64,000 nt of DNA from Catillopecten margaritatus gill symbiont (GCA_037956075.1 CP138327.1:248001-312000), one strand, 5' to 3'; numbered from the stretch's first letter, positions 44,455-53,353 are shown. The notes: generated by a model not told the origin, from the sequence alone. Made by a program: numbers and translations.

Positions 44455-45939
44455 TTATAATTTTTTCATTATCATTTCAATCCGCTTTGCGTAATCACTG
44501 TCTGCTTTGCTAAATTGCGTTAACATTTTGCTCTGAGTGCCTGCTGTTGCTTGAACTAATCCTTGGGCAATTGTGGTGGTTAGTTGTGATTTTTGTGATT
44601 CATTCATCAATCTAAATAAATCTCCCGCTTGATTGTAATAATCCTCATCATCTACCGTATCAAAACGCTTAATCCAAGCATTTTCTTCCACTGGCATTGG
44701 TGGTTCTGCGACCGTTGCCAGTGGAGCAGGGGCGCTATTATTGATTTGGTCATTTGGATAAAAATTAACATTCTTTGTCTGAATTTGATTGCCACCTGCT
44801 GGGCAAATACCTGCCATTTTTCCGTCTCGTTGATAGTGATTTACTGGACATTTTGCCGCATTCACAGGTAATTGATTGGCATTAGCACCGACACGGTAAC
44901 GATGGGCATCGGGGTATGCCATCAATCTTGCTTGTAACATTTTGTCAGGTGAGGCACCGATACCTGGGACTAAATTACCTGGCGAAAAACACGCTTGTTC
45001 GGTTTCAGCAAAATAATTTTCAACATTACGATTGAGTTCTAATTGCCCCACTTCAATCAATGGAAAGTCGGCGTGCGACCAAACTTTGGTTAAGTCAAAT
45101 GGGTTGATTTTGTAGTTTTTTGCCTCTGTTTCGCTCATTAGTTGCACTTTTGCCGTCCAACTTGGGAAATTGCCTGTATCAATCGCATTAACTAACTCTT
45201 CTTGAGCACCAAACGGGCAAGTGCTTGCCGCTTGTTCATTGGTTAAAGTTTTAATCCCTTGATTGGTTTTAAAATGCCATTTAAACCATGTTCTCTCGCC
45301 TTTTTCGTTCCAAAAACTAAAAGTGTGTGAGCTAAAACCGTGCATATTTTGATAACTGGCAGGAATACCTCTGTCTGACATCAAAATAGTGATTTGGTGC
45401 AATGATTGTGGATGATTTGCCCAAAATTCATAAATCGCCGCTGGGTCTGGCATATTAGTGCGTGGGTTTTTCTTTTGTGAATGGATGAAATCTGGAAAGT
45501 TGATGCCGTCTTTTAAAAAGAACACAGGGGTATTGTTACCGACCATATCATAATTGCCCTCATCAGTATAAAATTTCAAGGCAAATCCACGCGGGTCTCG
45601 AGCGTAATCGCTGGAATCTTGCCCACCGCCTACGGTTGAAAACCGTGCAAAAATTTCTGTTTCTTGCCCTACTTTCTGTAAAAAATTAGCAATGGTTTTG
45701 TCTTTTAAAGATTTTGTTACTACAAATGTGCCATAAGCCCCTGTGCCCCTCGCATGAACGACGCGTTCTGGAATGCGTTCACGGTTAAAATGGGCTAATT
45801 TTTCAAAAGTGTAGTGGTTGTCAAAAGTCAAAGCACCTCTTTCACCGACTGTAATACTGTTATTGTCATCTACAACTGGTGAGCCTGTTGCATTGGTTAA
45901 AGTTTTTTGGTTATTTTTCCCAGTTTTGTCGTTTAGCAT
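44455..45939 (-). CDS. katA: Catalase (heme, monofunctional)
   Basis: Degrades hydrogen peroxide to water and oxygen. The 494-residue product has the active-site region RIPERVVHARGTGAYGTF with the catalytic histidine, VGNNTPVFFLKDG with the asparagine, and the proximal heme-ligand region RLMAYPDAHRYRVGAN with Tyr. It belongs to the small-subunit catalase type. It is divergent from the OxyR-like gene and cotranscribed with the EncFtn-like gene. Confidence 0.96.
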   Translation of the reverse strand: MLNDKTGKNNQKTLTNATGSPVVDDNNSITVGERGALTFDNHYTFEKLAHFNRERIPERVVHARGTGAYGTFVVTKSLKDKTIANFLQKVGQETEIFARFSTVGGGQDSSDYARDPRGFALKFYTDEGNYDMVGNNTPVFFLKDGINFPDFIHSQKKNPRTNMPDPAAIYEFWANHPQSLHQITILMSDRGIPASYQNMHGFSSHTFSFWNEKGERTWFKWHFKTNQGIKTLTNEQAASTCPFGAQEELVNAIDTGNFPSWTAKVQLMSETEAKNYKINPFDLTKVWSHADFPLIEVGQLELNRNVENYFAETEQACFSPGNLVPGIGASPDKMLQARLMAYPDAHRYRVGANANQLPVNAAKCPVNHYQRDGKMAGICPAGGNQIQTKNVNFYPNDQINNSAPAPLATVAEPPMPVEENAWIKRFDTVDDEDYYNQAGDLFRLMNESQKSQLTTTIAQGLVQATAGTQSKMLTQFSKADSDYAKRIEMIMKKL

Positions 45940-46000
45940 AAATTACTCTTTTGATTAAAAAATTGCCATCTTACGCAGTTTTAATTATTAAGTAAAACGA

Positions 46001-46017
46001 ATAATATAGATTATAAT
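46001..46017 (+). promoter_or_regulatory. Divergent katA / oxyR-like control region core
   Basis: An inverted repeat ATAAT-ATAG-ATTAT (46001-46014) overlaps the TATAAT (46012-46017) of the OxyR-like gene, about 60 bases from the katA start. It is compatible with autoregulation by the LysR-type protein, though it is not a good match to the E. coli OxyR consensus. Confidence 0.4.
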
Positions 46018-46034
46018 GATTGATAAAAACGATT

Positions 46035-46892
46035 ATGACTCCTTCAATTAAAAACCTAAACTATTTATTAGCACTCAAGCAACACCTGCATTTTTCCAAA
46101 GCGGCAGCAGCGTGTTTTGTGAGTCAATCTACGCTGAGTGCGGGCATTAATAAATTGGAACAAGACTTAAATGTTCAGTTAGTCGAGCGAACCAATAAAT
46201 CTGTTTTATTCACGCCACTGGGTGAAAAAGTTGTTAAGTATGCTGAAAAAGTCATCTTTTCAATGCAAGATTTGGTGGCGATTGCCAATCAAATTTTTTT
46301 AGAATCCACGATTACGATTGGCGTTATCCCCACTATTTCGGCTTATTTATTGCCAAATTTTGTTGTAAAAATCAAAGAAAGTTATCCTCAACTTAAGGTT
46401 GTTATCATTGAAGATACCAGTCAAAATCTCTTGTTAAAAGTTAAGCAATTAAAAATAGATTTTGCAATTTTTGCTTTTCCATTTGAAGAGCAAGAAAACA
46501 TTGTGCAGAAGCGAATTTTTAAAGATGATTTGGTTTTGGTTAAACATAAGAATGCCCAAAATGATGATTTATTATTGTTGGAGCAGGGGCATTGTTTAAG
46601 GAGTCATATTTTAGATAATAGCCAGATTGATAAAATCAAAATTTCACAATACACTTGTGCGAGTTTAGAAACTTTGGTCACTATGATCAATATGGAAATT
46701 GGCGTGAGTTTTGTGCCAAAAATTGCCATCGACAGTGGGATTTTGGATAATTACCCAGACTTAGTTATTGACGAAAATCAGCCAAAACTCTCTCGTGATA
46801 TTGGGATTGTTTATCGTCAAAACAATCCCAATCAAGACAACATTTTGGCTTTAAGTTTGTTTTTATCGCCAAATATTAAAAATACTGATTAA
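46035..46892 (+). CDS. oxyR: OxyR-like LysR-family regulator
   Basis: A 285-residue LysR-type regulator, with N-terminal winged helix (NYLLALKQHLHFSKAAAACF, QSTLSAGINKLEQDL) and C-terminal periplasmic-binding-like sensor. The peroxidatic cysteine motif of OxyR is present as LEQGHCLRSH (Cys187). In E. coli OxyR the resolving cysteine is nine residues later in GFC; here that is missing, and the only nearby cysteine is Cys208 in YTCASLETL, where E. coli has ATSLETL. ATG 46035 was chosen; a TTG at 46020 would add five residues. The divergent position next to catalase strongly supports the peroxide role. It overlaps the convergent mdaB-like gene by 17 bases. Confidence 0.85.
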   Translation: MTPSIKNLNYLLALKQHLHFSKAAAACFVSQSTLSAGINKLEQDLNVQLVERTNKSVLFTPLGEKVVKYAEKVIFSMQDLVAIANQIFLESTITIGVIPTISAYLLPNFVVKIKESYPQLKVVIIEDTSQNLLLKVKQLKIDFAIFAFPFEEQENIVQKRIFKDDLVLVKHKNAQNDDLLLLEQGHCLRSHILDNSQIDKIKISQYTCASLETLVTMINMEIGVSFVPKIAIDSGILDNYPDLVIDENQPKLSRDIGIVYRQNNPNQDNILALSLFLSPNIKNTD

Positions 46893-47427
46893 GATGTTTG
46901 ATACAGTCTTTTTCAATCCAATCGGTTTCCCCCGCAATCACATTGTCCGCATGAAAAGTCGGGTGCTGTTTGCGAATGCTCAAATAGTGATTGGTCATTA
47001 TTAAAGGTTGCAATAAATCATCAATATGGGGTGCATTTTTTAAGACAAAGCCCTTGCCTAAATCACTTTTTTTCATATTGGAAGTGGTTACAATCATAAA
47101 TTCAGTGGCAGGAATTTGACCGCCTTCGCCATAGTCATCAGTAATGATAAAGGTTTTTTCATACTGCAACACCTCATCAAGCCATTTGACCAACGGGGCA
47201 GGCATATTAAACCACATCATTGGCATAATATAAATAATCGTATCAGCCCAGAGTAATTTATCCAGTTCTCTGTCCATATCCAAAGTGTCTTTTGTCACAT
47301 CTGAAATTTTAACTTTATGCCCTTTTTGACTCAGGGTTTTATCCGTTAAATAACTTAAAAAACCATTAAGTTGTCCTTTGGCATCAAAAATTGAATAACC
47401 TGCGGTAACCAGTAAGATTTTTTTCAT
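46876..47427 (-). CDS. mdaB: NAD(P)H quinone reductase, MdaB/YwrO-like
   Basis: A 183-residue flavodoxin-fold oxidoreductase of the NQO/MdaB family. Features are KKILLVTAGYSIFDAKGQLNG, YIMPMMWFNMPAPLVKWLDEV with the quinone-pocket residues, and DDYGEGGQIPATEF. It would use FAD to make two-electron reductions of quinones, protecting against redox cycling. It sits between the OxyR-like gene and the nitroreductase gene, 9 bases from the latter. Confidence 0.8.
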   Translation of the reverse strand: MKKILLVTAGYSIFDAKGQLNGFLSYLTDKTLSQKGHKVKISDVTKDTLDMDRELDKLLWADTIIYIMPMMWFNMPAPLVKWLDEVLQYEKTFIITDDYGEGGQIPATEFMIVTTSNMKKSDLGKGFVLKNAPHIDDLLQPLIMTNHYLSIRKQHPTFHADNVIAGETDWIEKDCIKHLNQYF

Positions 47428-47436
47428 TTCAACCTC

Positions 47437-48093
47437 TTATATTTTTAATAAAACACTGTCCAAACGACGACGAGATTTTGGTAACTTAGCGTTGTAATCT
47501 TCGCTATGTTGATAGCCAATTGCTAGGGCAACCTCACATTGATAACCCCCTAACTCTTTCGCAAATTCTTGATTAACCAAATCCGCATCCAGCCCCTCTA
47601 TCGGCGTTGAGTCAATTTTGAGGCGTGCCAAAGTGTGCATCGTATTACCCAGTGCTAAATACAGTTGGGCTTTCGTCCAAGGAGCAGTATTGCCATTTTT
47701 ATCAGTATTTAACTCAGCAAACACAAAACCACCAAAACCACTTTCTCTATCTTCAAGTTTAATTCTGCCATCTTCAATACCGTTATCCACTACTTCAGCA
47801 TAGTTTTCACGCGTATATTTAGGATTATGGGCGAAAAGAATCACCTGAGAACTCTCAAAAATATGTGGCTGGTTGAATTGAAATTTATGGGCAAAAGTAT
47901 CACTCATTCTTTGCCTGGCCTCTTGGCTTTCAATCACAATAAACCGCCATGGCTGTGAGTTGATAGAAGACGCTGATAAACGCATTGCCTCATAAAGCAC
48001 CGCTAAATCTTCGGCAGATACTTTTTTATCGGCGTTATATTTTTTAGTGCTATGTCGCCAGTTTAAATCTTTTATAATTTGATGTTGTTGCAT
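47437..48093 (-). CDS. nfsB: NAD(P)H nitroreductase, NfsB-like
   Basis: FMN-dependent nitroreductase fold protein. The product from ATG 48093 has 218 residues; an in-frame GTG at 48102 overlaps the ribosome-binding site AGGTGA that serves the ATG. Motifs are NWRHSTKKYNAD (FMN-binding arginine), RLSASSINSQPWRFIVIES and LARLKIDSTPIEGLDADLVN. It is divergent from an HxlR-type regulator, which is a common pairing, and is cotranscribed with the quinone reductase. Confidence 0.9.
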   Translation of the reverse strand: MQQHQIIKDLNWRHSTKKYNADKKVSAEDLAVLYEAMRLSASSINSQPWRFIVIESQEARQRMSDTFAHKFQFNQPHIFESSQVILFAHNPKYTRENYAEVVDNGIEDGRIKLEDRESGFGGFVFAELNTDKNGNTAPWTKAQLYLALGNTMHTLARLKIDSTPIEGLDADLVNQEFAKELGGYQCEVALAIGYQHSEDYNAKLPKSRRRLDSVLLKI

Positions 48094-48135
48094 TAGGTTC
48101 ACCTTTCAGTTAAAAAAAATTAATGTTAAAATAAA

Positions 48136-48190
48136 AGTATATTATTGTCAAGTAGGCACATAATTGGTATATAGTATCCTTTAATATACT
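48136..48190. promoter_or_regulatory. Divergent promoter and inverted repeat for the HxlR regulator
   Basis: AGTATATTA (48136-48144) and TAATATACT (48182-48190) form a 9-bp perfect inverted repeat, with a further TATATAGTAT between them. A plus-strand promoter TTGTCA (48145-48150), 17-base spacer, TATATA (48168-48173) lies inside. This layout fits an HxlR operator controlling both directions. Confidence 0.55.
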
Positions 48191-48205
48191 AATGAAATAA
48201 AAACT

Positions 48206-48517
48206 ATGCAAGAAAAAACAACACAATGCCCAGTAGAACTAACGCTAGACTTGATTGGTGGCAAGTGGAAGGGTATCGTTTTGTATCATTTATTAGAGGG
48301 TAAAAAAAGATTTGGCGAGTTAAAAAAGTTTATGCCAAACATTACTCAAAGAATGCTCACCAAACAACTTAGGGAGCTTGAGCGCGATGGATTAGTCAAT
48401 CGCAAAGTCTACAAGGTCGTCCCACCCAAAGTAGAATACAGTCTAACAAAACAAGGAGAGTCACTTAAAAAGACGATTTTATCATTAGAAGAGTGGGGTA
48501 AAAAATATCAAAAATAG
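48206..48517 (+). CDS. HxlR-family transcription regulator
   Basis: A 103-residue winged-helix protein typical of HxlR: CPVELTLDLIGGKWKGIVLYHL, KRFGELKKFMPNITQRMLTKQLRELERDGLV and VEYSLTKQGESL. The cysteine at position 8 corresponds to the conserved N-terminal cysteine through which relatives such as YodB sense quinones and electrophiles. Position divergent from nitroreductase and quinone reductase genes suggests that it represses them and is relieved by electrophile stress; inference only. A family B element was inserted just after its stop. Confidence 0.9.
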   Translation: MQEKTTQCPVELTLDLIGGKWKGIVLYHLLEGKKRFGELKKFMPNITQRMLTKQLRELERDGLVNRKVYKVVPPKVEYSLTKQGESLKKTILSLEEWGKKYQK

Positions 48518-48522
48518 TATTA

Positions 48523-48685
48523 CCCTAATCCAAGAGTAGAGATTGCAAAGATAGTGCTATCCCTTGTTCTACCTGTGTTTGCAAAAAATATGAGTCCCAC
48601 CCATAGGTTCGGTGGCTATTTTTTTGTGAATGCAGACGGGACAAGGGGTGGTGCTAGGTTTGTGATTTCTACTTTTGGATTAGGG
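48523..48685. mobile_element. Miniature inverted-repeat element, family B, copy 3
   Basis: A 163-bp element with ends CCCTAATCCAAGAGTAGA and inverted right end TTCTACTTTTGGATTAGGG. The flanks are both TATTA (48518-48522 and 48686-48690), a perfect 5-bp duplication. The right duplication contains the prfB stop codon (TAA on the minus strand). An internal hairpin, CCCACCCATAGG to its partial complement, is present; no gene. Confidence 0.9.
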
Positions 48686-48687
48686 TA

Positions 48688-49782
48688 TTAATACCCCGCT
48701 TTTAAACTGGCTTCAATAAATTTATCTAAATTGCCGTCCAACACATCGCCCGTATTACTGCTTTCCACACCAGTGCGTAAATCCTTGATGCGGGATTGGT
48801 CAAGAACATACGAACGAATTTGATGCCCCCAGCCGATGTCAGATTTGGCGTCTTCGGTTTCTTGATTTTCGCTGTTGCGTTTTTGTATTTCCAACTCGTA
48901 TAATTTGGATTTTAGTTGCTTCATTGCTTGGTCTTTGTTGGCGTGTTGGCTGCGTCCGTCTTGGCATTGCACTACGGTGTTGGTGGGTAAGTGGGTGAGT
49001 CGCACGGCGGATTCAGTTTTATTCACATGTTGACCGCCTGCACCGCTGGCACGATAGGTGTCGATGCGAAGGTCGGCTTTGTTGATTTCTACCTCAATAT
49101 CGTCGTCAATTTCGGGGGAAACAAAGACGGAGCAAAAAGAGGTGTGGCGTTTACCGTTGGCGTTGAAAGGGGATTTTCGCACTAGGCGATGAATACCAAT
49201 TTCACTGCGTAACCAGCCGAAAGCGTATTCACCTTCAAAATGAATGGTGGCAGATTTAATCCCTGCCACTTCACCCGCAGAGGCTTCCATTAATTTGACT
49301 TTGAAATTGTGTTTTTCACCCCAACGCAAATACATCCGCAACACCATCTCTGCCCAATCCTGCGCCTCTGTGCCACCCGAACCTGATTGAATATCAAGGT
49401 AAGCGGAGTTGGCATCTAAATCGCCACTAAACATTCTTTGAAATTCTAACCGTGCAATGGCGGATTCGGTAGCATCTAAATCGGCAATAACACTATTCGC
49501 CGTGTCTTCATCTTCTTCGGATTGTGCCATATCCAGCAATTCTGTGGCATCTTCCAAAATGGCATCAGCTTCATCAAATACTTCACAAATGGCTTCCAAA
49601 GTGGATTTTTCACGACCGAGTGATAGCGCTATTTCTTGGTTAGACCAAACATCGGGGTTTTCCATTTCCAACAACACTTCTTCAAGGCGAGCGCGTTTTT
49701 CTTCTAAATCAAGGTGTTTGGACAAGGCGACAGAGCGCTGAATTAAATCGTCAATTTTTTGATAAGTGGGGGAAAGTTCCAT
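48688..49782 (-). CDS. prfB: Peptide chain release factor 2
   Basis: Class I release factor for UGA and UAA. The 364-residue protein has the tripeptide SPF anticodon-like motif in [16 protein letters not shown] and the GGQ peptidyl-hydrolysis motif in [18 protein letters not shown]. The whole gene is in one frame: the CTTTGA programmed frameshift usually found near codon 25 is absent ([16 protein letters not shown] is read through). The stop codon lies in the target-site duplication of a family B element. A shared terminator separates it from rpsO. Confidence 0.97.
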   Translation of the reverse strand: MELSPTYQKIDDLIQRSVALSKHLDLEEKRARLEEVLLEMENPDVWSNQEIALSLGREKSTLEAICEVFDEADAILEDATELLDMAQSEEDEDTANSVIADLDATESAIARLEFQRMFSGDLDANSAYLDIQSGSGGTEAQDWAEMVLRMYLRWGEKHNFKVKLMEASAGEVAGIKSATIHFEGEYAFGWLRSEIGIHRLVRKSPFNANGKRHTSFCSVFVSPEIDDDIEVEINKADLRIDTYRASGAGGQHVNKTESAVRLTHLPTNTVVQCQDGRSQHANKDQAMKQLKSKLYELEIQKRNSENQETEDAKSDIGWGHQIRSYVLDQSRIKDLRTGVESSNTGDVLDGNLDKFIEASLKAGY

Positions 49783-49808
49783 GGAGATATTTTAACGACA
49801 ATCAGCAA

Positions 49809-49840
49809 TAAAAAAGCCCCAAAAAATGGGGCTTTTTTTA
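49809..49840. terminator. Terminator between rpsO and prfB
   Basis: Stem AAAGCCCC/GGGGCTTT with a loop of A and T, and T-runs on both strands. It ends the rpsO transcript on the minus strand. Confidence 0.9.
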
Positions 49841-49856
49841 TTTCTGTTTAAAGAAA

Positions 49857-50117
49857 TTATTTTCTAAGCCCTAAGCGAGAAATTAAATCTGAATAAGCAG
49901 GAACATTACTGCCTCTAAGATAAGCCAATAATTTTTTACGCTGAGAGACCAAATGTAAAAGACCTCTTCTTGAATGATGGTCTTTTTTGTGTGTCTTAAA
50001 ATGCTCAGTTAAATGCTTGATGCGAGCCGTTAATAAAGCGACTTGCACATTGGTTGAGCCTGTGTCACCTTCCGCAGTTTGGTATTCTTTGATGATTGCT
50101 TGTGTATCGATTGACAT
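49857..50117 (-). CDS. rpsO: 30S ribosomal protein S15
   Basis: Primary 16S rRNA-binding protein, 86 residues. The sequence shows [49 protein letters not shown] with the conserved GDTGS and KDHHSRRGL rRNA-contact residues, shown here in part. Length is normal (typical 88-89). It is monocistronic between a repeat-rich gap and a terminator; pnp is not adjacent. Confidence 0.97.
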   Translation of the reverse strand: MSIDTQAIIKEYQTAEGDTGSTNVQVALLTARIKHLTEHFKTHKKDHHSRRGLLHLVSQRKKLLAYLRGSNVPAYSDLISRLGLRK

Positions 50118-50299
50118 AAGTAAGTTTCTTTTGGTAAAAATAAAAGGGGTAATTATACCTAAGTGTTTTTAATTTGCCAAGATATTTAACGGACAAGGTG
50201 TAAAAATAACAGATTTGAGTAACTAGGCTGTCGTTCTTGGTAGCTTGCGCTGTTATTTTGAGCAACTTACGCATTATTCTGGGTGGGCTACATGTTATT

Positions 50300-50461
50300 C
50301 TGAGCGTAGCCGAGGAATCTTGTGGGGGTATGAGTTCCTTCGGCTACGCTCAGGATGACAACAAAGATATTATTCAGGATGACAACAAAGATATTATTCA
50401 GGATGACAACAAAGATATTATTCAGGATGACAACAAAGACATTATTCAAGATGACAGTAAA
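50300..50461. repeat. Palindrome plus 24-bp tandem repeats in the rpsO-lpxL gap
   Basis: An inverted repeat with arms CTGAGCGTAGCCGAGGAA (50300-50317) and its complement (50335-50353) is followed by four perfect 24-bp direct repeats starting CAGGATGACAACAAAG (50351, 50375, 50399, 50423) and a degenerate fifth. The unit length, a multiple of three, keeps frames open, giving a spurious QDDNKDII-repeat ORF. The full 496-base gap at 50118-50613 holds no gene that I can support: besides this block it contains only featureless AT-rich sequence. Confidence 0.85.
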
Positions 50462-50613
50462 GGCGTTACCCGGAGTAATAGTGGGGTTGTTTTCAGTATA
50501 GTAACAAAGGCGTTCAGAATAACGGATAAGGGTGTTTAAGATAACGACAAAGATACTTAGGCGTTAAATGAGGGGTTGAATGCAGTCAAGGAATCTTTCG
50601 TAGAAAGCAATGC

Positions 50614-51519
50614 TTACTTCAATGAATAAAAAGTTTTTTCACCCATTGGACGGCTTTTGAAGCGACGGTGGATCCATAAATATTGCTCAGGTGCTTGAAG
50701 GATTTGTTGTTCTAGTATGTGATTGGTAAGGGTGGCGTTTTGTTGAGTGTCTGAGGACGGGTAGTCTTCTAATGGGTGAGAGAAATCCAGTTCGTAACCT
50801 GATTTCCCCCGTATAAAACTAAGGGGAATAACAACTGTATTGTCAATGTTTGCAAGTTTTTCTGTGGCATTAATGGTTGCAGTTTGCACGCCGAAAAATG
50901 GAGCAAAAGTTGAGTGTTTGACACCAAGGTCTTGGTCAGGTGCATACCAAATGGGTAGTCCTGATTTTAGAGTTTTGATAAGGGTGCGTGAGTCTTTGGC
51001 TTTGATCATGGTTGAGCCATGTTTGATAAATTGCTTAGTCATTTCTGCATCAAATAAAAGGTTATTTTGTGGACGATAAACATCAGCAAATTCAAAATTT
51101 TGTAGCAACATTCTACCAGCCAACATCATCGTGGTGAAATGTCCGACCAGTAAAATTACATTTTTTTTCTGGATTAAAGCGGTTTCTAAGATATGTGAAT
51201 TATCAATGCGATAGCGTTTTTTTAGCGTTTCATCCTTTAGGTAAAAACAATTTGCAGATTCAAAAAAAGCAATGCCAATGGCTTCAAAATGTTGTTTGGC
51301 TAATTGCTCAATGTCCGTTTGATTTTTCTCAGGAAAGCATTGGCTAATGTTAATCAATGCAATTTTTCTAAATTTGCTCAATAATGGGTACAAAATACGC
51401 CCCATTTTTTTACCAATAGCCACTTGTGTTTTAAACGAAAATTTTGAACCCAATTTCATTAAAGCAATTAAAATCCAAGTTGGGATAAATTTAGGATGAT
51501 AAAAATTTGGTTTTTTCAT
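50614..51519 (-). CDS. lpxL: Lipid A biosynthesis acyltransferase, LpxL/HtrB family
   Basis: Inner-membrane enzyme that transfers a secondary acyl chain to lipid A. The 301-residue protein has the family's N-terminal hydrophobic segment (FIPTWILIALMKLGSK), the catalytic-histidine block VILLVGHFTTMMLAGRML near 121-138, VYRPQNNLLFD and WYAPDQDLG. The expected H-x4-D/E motif reads H127-F-T-T-M-M132, so the acidic partner is missing. The C-terminal QYLWIHRRFKSRP is conserved. It is divergent from dnaG with starts four bases apart. Its activity may be altered; the family assignment is firm. Confidence 0.88.
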   Translation of the reverse strand: MKKPNFYHPKFIPTWILIALMKLGSKFSFKTQVAIGKKMGRILYPLLSKFRKIALINISQCFPEKNQTDIEQLAKQHFEAIGIAFFESANCFYLKDETLKKRYRIDNSHILETALIQKKNVILLVGHFTTMMLAGRMLLQNFEFADVYRPQNNLLFDAEMTKQFIKHGSTMIKAKDSRTLIKTLKSGLPIWYAPDQDLGVKHSTFAPFFGVQTATINATEKLANIDNTVVIPLSFIRGKSGYELDFSHPLEDYPSSDTQQNATLTNHILEQQILQAPEQYLWIHRRFKSRPMGEKTFYSLK

Positions 51520-51559
51520 TAAAATGGTTTTTTTATGTTGTTTTATTCAGGTCAAAAAA

Positions 51560-53353
51560 TTGCCTTACATTAGTGAAAGTTTTATCAACGATTTACCCAA
51601 TCAAATCGACATCGTTGATTTGATTGCTAAACGCTTGACGCTCAAAAAAATGGGGAGTGGCTATCGCACACCTTGCCCATTTCATGGCGGTAAAAATCCA
51701 AATCTTTCTATTGATGGGCAGAAGCAATTTTATCATTGTTTTAAGTGTGGTGAGAGTGGTGGTGCAATTAGTTTTGTACAAAAGTATGAAAATTTAGGTT
51801 TTGTGGAGGCGGTTGAGTCAATTGCTAATGAGTTTGGATTAAAAATTGAATATGACAAAAGCTCTAAACCTGTTGACCCAAGTTTGAATCGCTACCGTGC
51901 CTTATCTGAGAAAGTCAGTGAGTTTTATCAGCAACAATTAAGAACTTCCCCTGCCAAAAATACAGCCGTTGACTACGCAGAAAAACGCGGTATCAGCGGT
52001 GAAATTGCCAAGCGTTTTGCCTTGGGTTTTGCCACGCCTGGCAGCCAAGATTTATTAACGAATTTTGAACATACTGAGCAAGATGTGACGGATTTAAAGG
52101 CATTGGGGCTAATAAAAACGGGCGAATATGGCGATTATGATTTTTTCCGTGACCGCTTAATGTTCCCGATTCAAAACAGCAAAGGCAATGTGGTTGCTTT
52201 CGGTGGCAGGGCGTTTGATAATAAGGCTAAAGCCAAATATCTCAACTCACAAGAAAGCCCAATTTTCTTTAAATCAAAGGAACTTTACGGACTCTACCAC
52301 GCCCGTAAGTATTCTCGTTCAATGGATTATATTTTGGTGGTTGAAGGCTATATGGATGTCGTCGCTCTGCACCAAGCAGGCATTACCAAGGTCGTGGCAG
52401 CCCTCGGTACAGCCACCTCATCTGATCATTTAAGAATTTTATCACGCACCACAAAAACCATCGTTTTTTGCTTTGATGGGGATGATGCAGGGCGTGCTGC
52501 AGCATGGAAAGCATTGCAAATCGCCTTGCCAATGATTAAATCGGGTTTATTGATTAAATTCTTATTTCTGCCTGACGGCGAAGACCCGGATACTTTAGTT
52601 AAAAAAGAATCAGCAGTGAACTTTGAAAAGCGTATTGAAAAAGCACAAACACTCTCAAAATTTCTATTTGACCATACAAAAGCAGAAGTTGATTTTGACA
52701 CCATCGAAGGCAAAACTTTATTTTTAGAAAAAGTCTCAATCCTAATCTCTCAAGTAACTTACGATGTTTATCAACAACAACTTATTGACGGTGTTGCACA
52801 GGAAGTAGGGCAAAGCGTTAAGCAAGTTCAAACCGTCTTTAACAGGCAGGCGGAAAGCATACAAATGCAAGCACCAGTTGAAATAGATTACGAGCCTTTA
52901 ATGCCAGATTTTGAAGCAGATTACTCTGATTTTAACCCCACTCCCAAAGAAAATAAATCGGTTAAAGCCTCAATGGCAAAAATGATTAGTTTGCTATTAA
53001 ATTACCCATCACTTTCCGACGGCACCGTTGAAGTGCGAGTACGCAACATTGAAAAATCAGAGGTATTGTTAGAGTTAGTACGCTCAGCCGAAATTGACGA
53101 AGACATCACCCAAGAAGCGTTAATCAAACCTTTTAAACCCAAGTCAGGCATCTATAAACGCCTACAAGAACTTTGCATACTCACACCTCATTTAAGCGAA
53201 AATCAAGCTCGCGACGAATTTCAATCTGCCCTAAATTCAGCCGAAAGATACCAAGAAAGTGCTAGAGTTAAAAATTCAATATCCAATGCCGACACCTTAG
53301 AAGCACAACGCTTAGTAATGGAAGGCATTCAAAGAAGTAAAAGCAAGAAATAG
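51560..53353 (+). CDS. dnaG: DNA primase
   Basis: Makes RNA primers for replication. The N-terminal zinc finger reads CPFHGGKNPNLSI followed by FYHCFKCGESGG; the TOPRIM domain has VVEGYMDVVALHQAGI and FCFDGDDAGRAAAWKAL, and a C-terminal helicase-binding region completes about 597 residues. The usual N-terminus (x-I-P-x-SFIDDL) corresponds to PYISESFINDL, so I prefer TTG 51560; an upstream ATG at 51524 adds 12 residues and lacks a ribosome-binding site. It is divergent from lpxL; the typical rpsU-dnaG-rpoD operon is not present. Confidence 0.93.
   Translation: MPYISESFINDLPNQIDIVDLIAKRLTLKKMGSGYRTPCPFHGGKNPNLSIDGQKQFYHCFKCGESGGAISFVQKYENLGFVEAVESIANEFGLKIEYDKSSKPVDPSLNRYRALSEKVSEFYQQQLRTSPAKNTAVDYAEKRGISGEIAKRFALGFATPGSQDLLTNFEHTEQDVTDLKALGLIKTGEYGDYDFFRDRLMFPIQNSKGNVVAFGGRAFDNKAKAKYLNSQESPIFFKSKELYGLYHARKYSRSMDYILVVEGYMDVVALHQAGITKVVAALGTATSSDHLRILSRTTKTIVFCFDGDDAGRAAAWKALQIALPMIKSGLLIKFLFLPDGEDPDTLVKKESAVNFEKRIEKAQTLSKFLFDHTKAEVDFDTIEGKTLFLEKVSILISQVTYDVYQQQLIDGVAQEVGQSVKQVQTVFNRQAESIQMQAPVEIDYEPLMPDFEADYSDFNPTPKENKSVKASMAKMISLLLNYPSLSDGTVEVRVRNIEKSEVLLELVRSAEIDEDITQEALIKPFKPKSGIYKRLQELCILTPHLSENQARDEFQSALNSAERYQESARVKNSISNADTLEAQRLVMEGIQRSKSKK

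Noticed and set aside
50351-50461. 24-bp repeat array considered as a CRISPR
   Set aside because: Units are directly adjacent with no variable spacers, and no cas genes are nearby.
50237-50539. A 100-residue open frame with QDDNKDII repeats
   Set aside because: It arises from a 24-bp tandem repeat whose length is a multiple of three; no ribosome-binding site and no conserved sequence outside the repeat.
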